A DNA stretch of 64,000 bases from Burkholderiales bacterium (GCA_025360815.1 JANYBL010000115.1:1-64000), one strand, 5' to 3'; shown: positions 46,919-56,191, counted from the first letter of the stretch. The notes: generated by a model from the letters alone, not told the origin. Translations and numbers: made by a program.

Positions 46919-47317
46919 ATGAGTAGTATCAAAATTGACATGCCAACGCCTGCCAAACGCGGCTTGATTTTATTTTGCCATGGCTCGCCCGACCCAGAGT
47001 GGGCGCGGCCTTTTGTAACGCTACGGGACATTGTGGCCGCGAAGTCTCCTGAGGCGGCGGTAGCGCTGGCCTATTTGGCACCGGCGCAGCCGGATTTTGA
47101 GGCAGTCGTCGCGCAGATGGCGGATTCTAACGTGCAGAATGTGGTGGTCGTGCCTGTTTTTTTTGCACGCGGCAGTCATGTCAAAAAAGATTTGCCGCAA
47201 CTGGTGGCAGCAGCCACCGCGCGGCATGGCATTCAGTTGAGTGTCTTGCCGACGATGGGCGAATCAGAGGCGATGCTTTCGGCAATTGCGGATTGGGTCG
47301 TATCGGCCGCGCACTGA
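46919..47317 (+). CDS. cbiX: Sirohydrochlorin chelatase, short CbiX/SirB type
   Basis: 132 residues, the length of single-domain CbiX(S). The ATG at 46919 follows GGGA; upstream in-frame ATG and TTG are possible. Metal-binding His in LILFCHGSPDPEWARPF (His near residue 20) and a second in VVPVFFARGSHVKKDLPQL (in parts; SHVKKD) are the family's two active-site histidines. It inserts Fe2+ (sirohaem) or Co2+ (cobalamin). Divergent from nasT, next to nirB and cobA, an iron role for sirohaem is likely. The precorrin-2 dehydrogenase step is not encoded here. Confidence 0.85.
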   Translation: MSSIKIDMPTPAKRGLILFCHGSPDPEWARPFVTLRDIVAAKSPEAAVALAYLAPAQPDFEAVVAQMADSNVQNVVVVPVFFARGSHVKKDLPQLVAAATARHGIQLSVLPTMGESEAMLSAIADWVVSAAH

Positions 47318-47378
47318 TGACGTCGGGCTGAACAGTGGCCCCGGCTGGCGGCTTACGTAATCCGATTAAGAAATCTGC

Positions 47379-47657
47379 CTACGATATCCGCTTACGGAAA
47401 ATGCGGTTTGATTTTGCCATTGGAATAAGCGGCAAATTGATCGATGCTGCTTTCTGGGCAATATCTTCTTCCGTGCGGCCGATGTGATAGGCCAGCATCG
47501 CGAGCGACGCATGATGCTTTGCCAGATCGCGCAGGATACGAACCTCGTTGGCGGTCCAGAGTGGATCATCGGCCATATCAATGCCCGCGGGCGGTAACAC
47601 CCCGGCTGGAGGTTGATCGTGTTGATCAGGCGTTGGCGCCATTGGTTGGCGCGGCAT
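47379..47657 (-). CDS. Small protein with a SANT/GcrA-like helical DNA-binding motif
   Basis: 92 residues from the ATG at 47657; an upstream TTG would add 8. The first 35 residues are Pro/Gln-rich and disordered. Residues about 33-75 (LWTANEVRILRDLAKHHAS, then LAMLAYHIGRTEEDIAQKA) form three helices with a leading Trp, like SANT/Myb-type or GcrA N-terminal motifs: W-T-x(2)-E ... L ... A ... R. DNA binding is inference. No clear ribosome site. It is convergent with cbiX. Confidence 0.6.
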   Translation of the reverse strand: MPRQPMAPTPDQHDQPPAGVLPPAGIDMADDPLWTANEVRILRDLAKHHASLAMLAYHIGRTEEDIAQKAASINLPLIPMAKSNRIFRKRIS

Positions 47658-47826
47658 GGTGGCAGGTGATTTGTAGTTCAACGTGGGTTCATTTCTAACT
47701 GCTGCTGCGACTCGTCAGATTGACCAATACACACAACAGTTCTAACGACTGTACACCTAATTTTGGTTCCCGTCAGTCTTGGACAAGACTCAAACCAAAA
47801 ATGAAAAAACCAACAAAAGTAAAAAA

Positions 47827-47868
47827 CGCAAACACAAACACAAACGCAAATGCAAACGCAAATGCAAA
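47827..47868. repeat. Hexamer tandem repeat after tdk, seven units
   Basis: Seven units of (C/T)(G/A)CAAA end 6 bp after the tdk stop codon. On the minus strand it reads as TTTGCG/TTTGCA/TTTGTG repeats, which creates false Val/Cys-rich and Asn/Ala-rich open frames. Confidence 0.9.
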
Positions 47869-47873
47869 CGCAA

Positions 47874-48440
47874 TTAACATTCACCCGTATAAAAGCGTCG
47901 CGGGCAAACCGCTTCGTAGCTTGCGTTCCCGCCGATCTCAACTTGCTCGCCTTCGGTCACACGCTTGCCGTGTTCATCAATCCGCAAATTCATTGTCGCC
48001 TTCCGGCCGCAACGGCAAATCGTTTTCATTTCTTCAAGATCATCGGCTAACGTGAGCAGCGCACGCGAGCCGGGGAAGGGCTTTCCTTGGAAATCGCTGC
48101 GCAGGCCGTAGCAGATCACGGGGGTCTTCGTGGTGTGAGCAAGGATATGGAGCTGCACAACCTGCTTCTCGCTGAGGAACTGTGCCTCGTCGATCAAGAT
48201 GCAGGAAGGCGGTGTCTGTTCCGCATAAACTTCGCCAAAATCAGTAGCGGCATGAAATACCTTGGTTTCACGGTTTACGCCAAGCCGTGAAGCAATGCGC
48301 CCGACACCATGGCGATCATCAACTTGGGCAGTATATAAGTCAACCGTCTGGCCGCGTTCTTCGTAGTTGTAGGCAACTTGCAAGAGCGAGGTGGATTTGC
48401 CCGCATTCATTGCCGCGAAACGAAAATAGAGTTTTGCCAA
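47874..48440 (-). CDS. tdk: Thymidine kinase (class II)
   Basis: 188 residues. P-loop FAAMNAGKSTSLL (about 8-20), Walker B-like CILIDEAQFLS, the lasso region with zinc ligands CRCGRKATMN and CPRRFY, and GLRSDFQGKPFPGS. It phosphorylates thymidine for salvage, in the cytoplasm. It ends with a cysteine, which is common. No operon partner; lexA lies about 195 nt upstream on the same strand. Confidence 0.96.
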   Translation of the reverse strand: MAKLYFRFAAMNAGKSTSLLQVAYNYEERGQTVDLYTAQVDDRHGVGRIASRLGVNRETKVFHAATDFGEVYAEQTPPSCILIDEAQFLSEKQVVQLHILAHTTKTPVICYGLRSDFQGKPFPGSRALLTLADDLEEMKTICRCGRKATMNLRIDEHGKRVTEGEQVEIGGNASYEAVCPRRFYTGEC

Positions 48441-48635
48441 TTGGATTCCGTCGTGATTCTGTCTGGTTGCCGGTACTCAAAATTGTACGCGACCTGTAGC
48501 ATCACGACCTGTCGCCACTACTTGCCGACCATTTGCCCACAACTCACTGACAATACGATGGCGTACTCATTGAAGTCTGCGCCCGTGGTTGTGTTTCAGA
48601 CAGTGCGGAAACGGCAACGCCGGTTAAATTAGGCC

Positions 48636-49256
48636 CTAAATCGTCCGCACTACACCCACGACCAAGCCTTCAATATCTAATTCCGCTTTATCCAAGTCAA
48701 CAATGATGGGCAGGAAATCGGGATTCTCGGCGATCAAATAGGCGTGATGGCCTTTGAGCTTAAGCCGTTTAACCGTCGCATCGCCTTCTATCCGCGCCAC
48801 CACGATTTGCCCATTCCGCGCTTGGTTGGTTTTATGGACCGCGAGCCAGTCGCCATCCATGATGCCAACATCTTTCATACTCATCCCGCTGACTTTGAGC
48901 AAATAGTCGGCTTTAGGTTTAAACATTAGCGGGCTCACTGGATAACGACCGACGATGTGCTCCTGCGCGAGAATCGGGGAACCTGCAGCTACTTTTCCAA
49001 CCAGTGGCAAGCCGTGCTCTTCGTCATTCGCCGCATCATTTTCCCCCACCAAAATGCGAATGCCGCGCGAGGAGCCAGGCATCATTTCAATCGCACCTTT
49101 TCGCTCAAGCGCACGTAGATGTTCCTCTGCGGCGTTGGGTGATCGAAATCCAAGTGCGCCACACATTTCTGCGCGCGTCGGCGGCATATTGTGTTGGGCG
49201 ATCCACTCTTTGAGGAAATCGAGTATTTGTTGCTGGCGTATCGTTAAATTTTCCAT
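48636..49256 (-). CDS. lexA: SOS repressor LexA
   Basis: 206 residues from the ATG at 49256 ([20 protein letters not shown]). N-terminal winged helix (about 1-65; [13 protein letters not shown] recognition region). Autocleavage bond Ala91-Gly92 in KVAAGSP; catalytic Ser126 ([10 protein letters not shown]) and Lys163 (VKRLKLKG). All are shifted by exactly 7 from E. coli (84/85, 119, 156), so spacing is conserved. It represses SOS genes and is cleaved with RecA help. A LexA box directly precedes the start, so it controls itself. Confidence 0.98.
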   Translation of the reverse strand: MENLTIRQQQILDFLKEWIAQHNMPPTRAEMCGALGFRSPNAAEEHLRALERKGAIEMMPGSSRGIRILVGENDAANDEEHGLPLVGKVAAGSPILAQEHIVGRYPVSPLMFKPKADYLLKVSGMSMKDVGIMDGDWLAVHKTNQARNGQIVVARIEGDATVKRLKLKGHHAYLIAENPDFLPIIVDLDKAELDIEGLVVGVVRTI

Positions 49257-49258
49257 GT

Positions 49259-49274
49259 CTGTATTTTTATACAG
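49259..49274. promoter_or_regulatory. LexA box (SOS operator) of lexA
   Basis: CTGTATTTTTATACAG fits CTGT-N8-ACAG exactly. Its edge lies 2 bp before the lexA ATG, so bound LexA would cover the ribosome-site region and any promoter must lie further up. The rest of the 49275-49531 gap shows nothing clear. Confidence 0.92.
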
Positions 49275-49531
49275 TTTTGATTGCGATTGCAAGTGTTTTT
49301 TAAATTTTGTTTTTATAGGGTTGGTTTTTAATATTAATTTGTTGGCATCGGCTAAAAGTGCGCTTAAATACCGGTGTGGGACCATTCCTCAATAAGAGCT
49401 TTATCGTCTCGTCCAAGTTGTACCGTAATTTGCATTCCGCAAGTCACAATTGTTAATGGATATCCCTAAGCGAGTTGATGACGTCTTCGTCATACTACCT
49501 TTGACGAAAACAATGATTCAGACCCATAATC

Positions 49532-50047
49532 GTGACCTTTAATTCCGACCGAGGTGTCAACGCTGTTTATAGTGAGCTGAAACGGCTCGCTGGTGCGCGC
49601 CTGCGGAACGAGCGTCCGAATCACACCTTGTCCGCAACCGAGTTGGTGCATGAGGCCTATTTGAAGCTGGCGCACTCGTCGTCTGATTACAACGACAAGG
49701 CGCACTTCATGCGCATTGCCGCCAGAGTGATGCGGCAGGTGCTGGTAGACCACGCCTTGGCTCGCAAAACTGATAAGCGCGGTGGCGATTGGCAGCGCCT
49801 GACCCTGACGAGTGCAATGCCTGAAATGGAAGCCGGCAAGCCTGACGGGGTCGATGTGCTTAGTCTTGATGAGGCGCTAAAGGAACTCGAAACGCTCGAT
49901 CCGCGCCAGGCGACCATCGTTGAGTTACGCTATTTTGGCGGGCTATCGATTGAAGATACGGCTAGTTTGCTTGAGCTATCTCCCGCCACCATCAAGCGTG
50001 AATGGTTGGTGGCCAGAATGTTTTTACGACGCGGGCTTTCCCAATAA
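49532..50047 (+). CDS. ECF-type RNA polymerase sigma factor
   Basis: 171 residues from a GTG. It belongs to the ECF group with the RLAGARLRNERPNHTLSATELVHEAYLKL block in region 2 (in parts) and a region 4 helix-turn-helix (DPRQATIVELRYFGGLSIED, TASLLELSPATIKREW). It is usually about 15-20 residues longer at the N-terminus; an ATG at 49513 in a neighbouring frame (MIQTHNRDL) could join it after a one-base change, so the start or the sequence is uncertain. It sits 21 nt before a transmembrane Ser/Thr kinase, a common pairing in this sigma group, with no anti-sigma gene. Confidence 0.88.
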   Translation: MTFNSDRGVNAVYSELKRLAGARLRNERPNHTLSATELVHEAYLKLAHSSSDYNDKAHFMRIAARVMRQVLVDHALARKTDKRGGDWQRLTLTSAMPEMEAGKPDGVDVLSLDEALKELETLDPRQATIVELRYFGGLSIEDTASLLELSPATIKREWLVARMFLRRGLSQ

Positions 50048-50068
50048 CTTCGCTAATTAAGAATAAAT

Positions 50069-52678
50069 ATGGTTGATAAAAACGCGTCTTCTGAACTGTG
50101 GAACAAAGCCAAGGAGATCGTAGCCGATGCGATTGAGCTGCCGAAATCTGAGCAGGAAGCGTTTATTCAAGCGCGCTGTCGGCAGGTTGATCGCGATCCC
50201 GATCCCGATCCCGATCTCACTGTCGTTCGAGAGGGCGATGAAGTTAAACCCATTGTTAACACCAACGATAACGTAATAGATCACACGCTATTAAACGAAG
50301 TTCGCTCGCTCTTGGCTTTTGGCGGCGATACCGATTCATTCGTCGATCAGCCGCCAAATCTTGCCGGCGATACCGTCGAGAACCGCGCCCCACAACGAGA
50401 TTGGGAGCATGAGACACTCGGCGCCTGGCAGCTAGACCGCGAAATTGGGCGAGGTGGCATGGGCATGGTGTACTTGGCGCACCGTGCGGACGGCGCGTAC
50501 CAACAGTTTGCTGCTATCAAGCTCTTGCGAGGTGGCGGGAGTCATTCAAACGACGCCAAATCCATAAGCCGGATGCAGCGTGAGCGCCAAACCTTGGCTG
50601 CACTATCGCACCCTAATATTGCGCGGCTCCTTGATGGCGGCAATGCACCGGACGACACACCATATCTGGTGATGGAATATATTGAAGGTGAATCTATTGA
50701 TACCTTTTGCAGCTCGCATGAACTATCGATGTCCGCGCGCATTCAGCTCATGGTTTCCGTATGCGCCGCAGTGCAAAGTGCGCACCAGCGCCTCGTCATC
50801 CACCGAGATTTAAAGCCATCAAATGTAATGGTGACTGCCGATGGCACGCCCAAGCTGCTCGATTTCGGCGTCGCGCGGCTATTGGAATCGCAAGACAATG
50901 AGATCGAACAAACGCAGTCAGCATTACTATTCACGCCGCGCTACGCCAGCCCCGAGCAGGTGCGGGGCCTGCCGGTCAGTGTGGCAACTGATGTGTATGG
51001 TCTGGGGCTGCTGCTCTATGAATTGCTTGCCGGTGAAAGCCCGTATGAGCGGCTATCATCAAACTCCACCAACGCAGCCACCAATGCCGCCGCCGTGATG
51101 CAGACGGTAATGGGTGATGCGTTGCGTAAGCCGTCGACTGTCGCGATGTTTCATCATCCCGAAAATGTTGATGTATTGAAGGGCGATCTCGATACGATTT
51201 TGCTGAAAGCCTGCGCCAAAGAGGTGAACGAGCGCTATGCCACCGTAGCCGACTTAAGCGCCGACCTATTGCGCTATTTGGCGAACCAGCCGATTGCCGC
51301 GCGTGAGCCCACCTGGGGTTACGTCGCGAATAAATTTTTGCGCCGGCATGTGGTCGGTACGACGCTGGGCGCATTGGCGTTTGTCGCTGTCGTCGCTGGC
51401 TTTGCTGGTACCGTGATTCAAAAAAACCGTGCTGAGGCTGAGCGGGCTAAGGCAGCGATCCGCTACAAGCAGGTTCGGTTGATTGCAAACAGTTTCATTT
51501 ATAAATACTACGATGAGATTCAAACCTTGCCCGGGTCGCAGAAGGTGCTGAAGGAAATGTCTAGCGATGGTCTTAAATTTCTTGATTATTTATACGTCGA
51601 TGCGGCAAATGATCCTAGCCTGAGCGCGGAACTCGGCGCAGGTTACGGCAGGCTGGCCAGTGTTCTGTATAACGGACGCAATTTAGACAGCGCAGGTGAC
51701 AAGGTTGCAGCGTCTGCTGCATTGGAAAAAGCAAAACAGCTTTTAACAGACATGCTTGGCCGCGTACCAAATGATGTAAGAGGCTTGTATGAAATGGCAA
51801 AGATAGAAAGTAACGAGTCGTCATTATTTGTGCAAGAGGGGAATCCAGAAGCGGGTTTAGCCAAGGCTGATTCGGCCATTGCGCGGCTGCAAAAAGTGCT
51901 GGCCATCGACCCGGCGAATTACGACGCAGGCTACCATTTGCCGCAAGCCTATATTGCGGCGGCGCAAGCGAAAGGAAATTTAAAACAACCAGCGGATCAG
52001 CACCTGGATAAGGCAGGCATTGCAATTGAACAGTGGGCGGCACTAAACAAGAATGATCCAGAGGTGGGGAATTTGCGGCTGCTGTTGATCAGGCGAAAAT
52101 ATTTGAACGAAGTGTCGAAGCAAGATTGGCCGGCAGCGCTGCAGTTTTCCGAGCAGGAAATTTTAGGTGATGAAGCAATTGTCAAAAAATATGAGAACGA
52201 TTTTGTTTTCAAATTACATTTGCAAACAGCTTTGCTCAATAAAGGCGGAATTTTAAATATTTTGAAAAGACCGACGGAGGCACTCCCTGCTCTTACCCGT
52301 GGCCTTGAGGTCAGCAAAATCATGCTCAGTACCGCCCCCGATAGTATTGCGGCGAGAGCAGGCGAGGCGCGAATTTATTTTCACTATGCCAAAGCCTCGT
52401 TTTTAATGGGGCGAAAAAACGAGGCAATGGCAGCCTTTGCGGGCAGTGCAGATGACTATCGTTTATTGGACGGTAAAGATATTCCGCCATCGACAACACG
52501 CCAGCGCGGTGAAACGCTCTGGTGGTTGTCTAAAATGAATAGTTCCACCAATGATCGTGAAAAATTAAAACAGATTGCCCAGGAATTATCGATGCTTGCC
52601 GCAAAGAACCCTGATATTTTTGGCCAACCGCTCGCTGCAAGGTGGGTTGAGGATGCAAAAAAATTGGCAGGTATTTAA
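50069..52678 (+). CDS. Transmembrane Ser/Thr protein kinase with TPR-like C-domain
   Basis: 869 residues. A variable head (1-115) with a Asp-Pro run (DRDPDPDPDL) precedes the kinase domain (about 119-400): glycine loop IGRGGMGMVYLA, VAIK-like AAIKLL, catalytic loop VIHRDLKPSN (about 242), DFGVARL (about 264) and APE-like YASPEQ. A single membrane span lies at about 428-450. The C-terminal 400 residues are helical repeats of TPR type. The kinase faces the cytoplasm and the TPR part the periplasm. Co-transcribed with the ECF sigma gene; phosphorylation may control that sigma factor, as shown for some ECF/kinase pairs. Confidence 0.93.
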   Translation: MVDKNASSELWNKAKEIVADAIELPKSEQEAFIQARCRQVDRDPDPDPDLTVVREGDEVKPIVNTNDNVIDHTLLNEVRSLLAFGGDTDSFVDQPPNLAGDTVENRAPQRDWEHETLGAWQLDREIGRGGMGMVYLAHRADGAYQQFAAIKLLRGGGSHSNDAKSISRMQRERQTLAALSHPNIARLLDGGNAPDDTPYLVMEYIEGESIDTFCSSHELSMSARIQLMVSVCAAVQSAHQRLVIHRDLKPSNVMVTADGTPKLLDFGVARLLESQDNEIEQTQSALLFTPRYASPEQVRGLPVSVATDVYGLGLLLYELLAGESPYERLSSNSTNAATNAAAVMQTVMGDALRKPSTVAMFHHPENVDVLKGDLDTILLKACAKEVNERYATVADLSADLLRYLANQPIAAREPTWGYVANKFLRRHVVGTTLGALAFVAVVAGFAGTVIQKNRAEAERAKAAIRYKQVRLIANSFIYKYYDEIQTLPGSQKVLKEMSSDGLKFLDYLYVDAANDPSLSAELGAGYGRLASVLYNGRNLDSAGDKVAASAALEKAKQLLTDMLGRVPNDVRGLYEMAKIESNESSLFVQEGNPEAGLAKADSAIARLQKVLAIDPANYDAGYHLPQAYIAAAQAKGNLKQPADQHLDKAGIAIEQWAALNKNDPEVGNLRLLLIRRKYLNEVSKQDWPAALQFSEQEILGDEAIVKKYENDFVFKLHLQTALLNKGGILNILKRPTEALPALTRGLEVSKIMLSTAPDSIAARAGEARIYFHYAKASFLMGRKNEAMAAFAGSADDYRLLDGKDIPPSTTRQRGETLWWLSKMNSSTNDREKLKQIAQELSMLAAKNPDIFGQPLAARWVEDAKKLAGI

Positions 52679-53209
52679 TCGCTTTAGTTGAAAGGCGTAG
52701 CCCTTGACCAAGTCAACGTCATCATCAGCGATGGTGTAGCTGAACGCCTTGTGTGGAAAAATTCGAAAAAAAACGCCGACCAGCGAGATCTGTCCGGCGC
52801 CTTCATTGGTAGGCCAATTGAACTAAAAATAAATATCAAGAAAATGAGCCGGTCCACCAAACAATCTCGCTTTTAACGGTTGGGGAGCGTGTTGCTCGGT
52901 CGTGGCCGGAAGCCTCAGAAGAAATAATCGCACGATGATTTTGTGTAGTTGAATCGTCTGCGATGTGTCGTGCGGTCGCACGCCAACTAAGCTAGCAATC
53001 AACAAGCCCGTGCATCGGCGGTTGTTTCGGAGCAAATTCGCTTGGAAAGGCCTGCCAATGCTAGAGTTTTCCTTTTCAACCTTCAGCCGGAAATGACCAA
53101 ATAAAATAAATTTTTTATTCCATGAGCCAGTTTGCAAACAGATCCCGCTTTTATAGGTAGGAACACTTTGCAGTTTCACTGTACTGGCCAGCATCTTATG
53201 GAGAAAATC
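52679..53209. other. Intergenic region after the kinase gene
   Basis: No convincing gene. A minus-strand frame of 137 codons (52823-53236) ends 24 nt before a minus-strand terminator-like hairpin but has no recognisable domain, and it overlaps the RCC1 gene start. Confidence 0.5.
52766..52799 (-). terminator. Terminator-like hairpin on the minus strand
   Basis: CGCCGGAC and GTCGGCG pair with one bulge around an 11-nt loop, followed on the minus strand by eight T. The gene or RNA it would serve is not identified; in the plus direction no T run follows. Confidence 0.6.
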
Positions 53210-56191
53210 ATGGTTGAAATTTGTTTGAATAGACATCGGATATTAGTAAAGCGATGGACGCCCGAGCGGGTGACGTATGTGGGATCGGCCACAATCGGCA
53301 GCGCAAGTCTGAAGCTGTTCGCGTTGCTTTTGCTGCTAACGCTATCGGTCATTGCCGCTTCCGGCAATGCGCAGACGGTTTCGTTCACATCCAAACAAGT
53401 TTCAGCTGGCGGTTCGCACACATGCGCTCTGACGATATCTGGCGGCGTTAAATGCTGGGGCAACAATTCCTTTGGGCAATTGGGAGACGGCACCTTAACG
53501 AATCGCAGCGTGGCTGCTGACGTAACAGGCCTCAACGCTGGAATCGACCGCGTGGTTGCCGCGGGCGGGCCACATGCCTGCGCACTGACATCGGCAGGTG
53601 GTGTGAAATGCTGGGGTTATAACCTGAATGGTCAGCTCGGCGACGGCACAACTACTGATCGAAATAGGGCTGTCGATGTGGTGGGGTTGTCAGCTGGCGT
53701 GGCGAACATTGTTGGCGGTGCGTATCACACCTGCGTATTAACAACTCCAGGCGCCGTAAAATGTTGGGGGATTAATAGCAACGGCCAACTTGGCGACGGC
53801 ACTACAACGCAGAGGACTGCCCCGGTCGACGTAACCGGCCTAAGCTCGGGCGTGTTGAAAATTGCTACCACCGGTTTCCACACCTGCGCCTTAACATCTG
53901 TTGGCGGTGTGAAGTGTTGGGGCGGCAATGGTAATGGCGGCTTGGGGGATGGCACCACGACGTCGCGCAGCACTCCCACAGATGTAATCGGCTTAGGCGC
54001 GGGCGTGATTTCAATTGCAGCCGGTGCGAATACAACTTGTGCGGTGCTGGCTAACGGCGGGACGAAGTGCTGGGGTGACAACGCTTACGGCGCTGTAGGT
54101 GATGGTTCAACCACGCAACGCAATGGCCCCGTTGATGTGCTCGGGCTACCGCTTAGCCCGATCGGGGTTGTTGCCGCTTCTCAGACTTGCGCGCTCACCA
54201 ATAGCGGTGGTGTTAAATGCTGGGGCAATAATTCGCGGGGACAAGTTGGTGACAACACGACCGTTGACCGCGCTGCCCCTGTCGACGTTGCGGGCTTGTC
54301 TTCAGGCGTTGCCGCGATTACTGCTGGCGGACATACTTGTGCACTGACAACGGGTGGCGCTATTAAGTGTTGGGGTTGGAATGCGTTCGGCCAACTAGGC
54401 GACTCCACCACCACCCAGCGCAATGCTCCCGTTGATGTTTCGGGTTCGCTCGCCTCAACCGTGGTGCCACCTTCAAACACCCAGCCCCAAATCTTGGGCA
54501 GTCTAAACCTGGACGGCGGTGCCAGTCGCGCCATCTTAATCCGTTCAGTGGACGGCCAACTTAAAGCCGGTCGCTTTAACGGCAGCCAATTCGTCTTTAC
54601 AACCATTGCAGATCCCGGTTTGAATTTCCGCATCGTTGGCGCGGTAGCCCTCAATAATGGGGGCAAATCAGACCTTGTGTTCCAAGATATTACCCAAGGT
54701 GAATTTGGCGATGTTCTCGTCTGGCGCGGTTTTAATCCAGCCACTCAGTTCAAGCTCCGGCAAGTCAAACGCGTTTGGGATGTGCAAGCGATCGGTGATC
54801 TAGACGGCGATGGTTTTGGTGACCTTGTATGGCGCTATACCGTTTCGGCGTCGCCCGACACTGGCGTCTCCTACATCTGGTTTACTGACGGAACTGCTGT
54901 CACCAAGGTCCGCAAGCGTGGCGGCGCACCACTCGATTGGACGTTGCTGGGTGCAGCCGATCTAAATGCCGATGGTGCAGCCGATATGGTTTATGTAAGC
55001 CCGACAAACCAAATTCGCGTACTGATGGGAACGGCAAATCGCACCTGTGCCAACTTGTCTGGCGGTACAGTGCCTGCGGGATTCACAGCATTGAAGTTTG
55101 GTGACTTTACCGGCAGCGGACGCGGTGATGTGCTCATTCGCAACAACGCAACTGGCGCAGTGCAATTGCTGCTGCTGAATGCCTCCGGACTAACGTTGCC
55201 ACCCTATACCGGCGCACCTGATGATCAAAATGCGTCGTGCACGGCCAGCACTCTGGTCGTGAGCAACCTCTCCCGCACATTGCCAGCTACCGCCACGACG
55301 GCGCAGCTCTACACGGTGGGTGACCTCAACGGCGACGGCATTGTCGATATCGTATGGGTGCAAGCTGATGGGTCGCTGGTGGTCTGGCTGATGCAGCCAA
55401 ATGGTGCGGCGCCGCAGGTTATTTCTGGTGCCGGAGCCGCACCGTTCTTTACGCCGGTGACGAGTCCCCCACCGCCAGTTTCGGGTGGAACTTGCGTCGG
55501 TTTTTTCTACACGACGGGCACAACGTATGACAATCGTGGGACGGCTACACAGACCGCTGGTGGTGCCGCGATCAGCGCATCAGATTCGCGCACCACGGTC
55601 ATCGGCCCGGGCGTGTATAAAGGACAATCGGTCATTATTGTCGAGACACGCGGACTCACTAACGGTCAGCTGACTCCAAACAGCGGATATAGCCGTGCGT
55701 ATTACGATGATCGCGGCACCACCATTGGTGTGATCGCTGCCGAATCGTTTAATGCCGACGGCAGTGTCAGTGGGACCACCACCTATTCTCCGGTAGATTA
55801 CCAGCCCAAAACAACGTCGGTCGGCGCTACAACCAGCGGCAGCTACAAGGCCACCACGGTTGCAACTGCCGGTGGCTTCACTACCACCTCTATCGCTGAC
55901 TACAGCTATACCGGCAGCATCACTGGTACTGAAACGGTTACGGTTCCAGCTGGGACGTTTAACAATGCGTGTGTTGGTACAGTTAGCGTGACCCTCGTCA
56001 CGACGATTAGCATACCGGTGTTTGGCGATGTGACAACGACATGTTCAGGCTCGGCCAAGTCGTGGATCTCACCGGTTGGCGCGGTCAAGGGGCAATCCAT
56101 TCAGACCAGTTGCTCTGGCAATGCAACCGGTGGCATCCCTAACGTACCGACCACGACGGTATCCGAATTGATTGCTTACAGTATTAAATAA
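53210..56191 (+). CDS. Secreted RCC1 seven-repeat propeller with FG-GAP block
   Basis: 993 residues from the ATG at 53210, with GGAGA 5 nt before. The long signal peptide ends near residue 58 (SGNAQT). Seven RCC1-type repeats at about 63-420, each of the form G.HTCALT..GGVKCWG.N..GQLGDGTTT.R..PVDV.GL, imply a complete seven-bladed beta-propeller. Each blade has a Cys pair (TCAL ... KCWG) likely to form a disulfide, as the protein is exported. An FG-GAP/VCBS block (about 430-735) follows, almost the same as in the next gene. The C-terminal 235 residues form a separate beta-rich, Thr/Gly-rich domain (CVGFFYTTGTTYDNRG) I do not recognise. Ligand unknown. Confidence 0.9.
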   Translation: MVEICLNRHRILVKRWTPERVTYVGSATIGSASLKLFALLLLLTLSVIAASGNAQTVSFTSKQVSAGGSHTCALTISGGVKCWGNNSFGQLGDGTLTNRSVAADVTGLNAGIDRVVAAGGPHACALTSAGGVKCWGYNLNGQLGDGTTTDRNRAVDVVGLSAGVANIVGGAYHTCVLTTPGAVKCWGINSNGQLGDGTTTQRTAPVDVTGLSSGVLKIATTGFHTCALTSVGGVKCWGGNGNGGLGDGTTTSRSTPTDVIGLGAGVISIAAGANTTCAVLANGGTKCWGDNAYGAVGDGSTTQRNGPVDVLGLPLSPIGVVAASQTCALTNSGGVKCWGNNSRGQVGDNTTVDRAAPVDVAGLSSGVAAITAGGHTCALTTGGAIKCWGWNAFGQLGDSTTTQRNAPVDVSGSLASTVVPPSNTQPQILGSLNLDGGASRAILIRSVDGQLKAGRFNGSQFVFTTIADPGLNFRIVGAVALNNGGKSDLVFQDITQGEFGDVLVWRGFNPATQFKLRQVKRVWDVQAIGDLDGDGFGDLVWRYTVSASPDTGVSYIWFTDGTAVTKVRKRGGAPLDWTLLGAADLNADGAADMVYVSPTNQIRVLMGTANRTCANLSGGTVPAGFTALKFGDFTGSGRGDVLIRNNATGAVQLLLLNASGLTLPPYTGAPDDQNASCTASTLVVSNLSRTLPATATTAQLYTVGDLNGDGIVDIVWVQADGSLVVWLMQPNGAAPQVISGAGAAPFFTPVTSPPPPVSGGTCVGFFYTTGTTYDNRGTATQTAGGAAISASDSRTTVIGPGVYKGQSVIIVETRGLTNGQLTPNSGYSRAYYDDRGTTIGVIAAESFNADGSVSGTTTYSPVDYQPKTTSVGATTSGSYKATTVATAGGFTTTSIADYSYTGSITGTETVTVPAGTFNNACVGTVSVTLVTTISIPVFGDVTTTCSGSAKSWISPVGAVKGQSIQTSCSGNATGGIPNVPTTTVSELIAYSIK

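Noticed and set aside
47678-48055. Val/Cys-rich minus frame and Asn/Ala-rich plus frame at the tdk end
   Set aside because: Both are produced by the hexamer repeat at 47827-47868.
52823-53236. Minus-strand open frame of 137 codons ending near a terminator-like hairpin
   Set aside because: No domain, signal or ribosome site, and it overlaps the start of the RCC1 gene; kept only as a possible antisense transcript.
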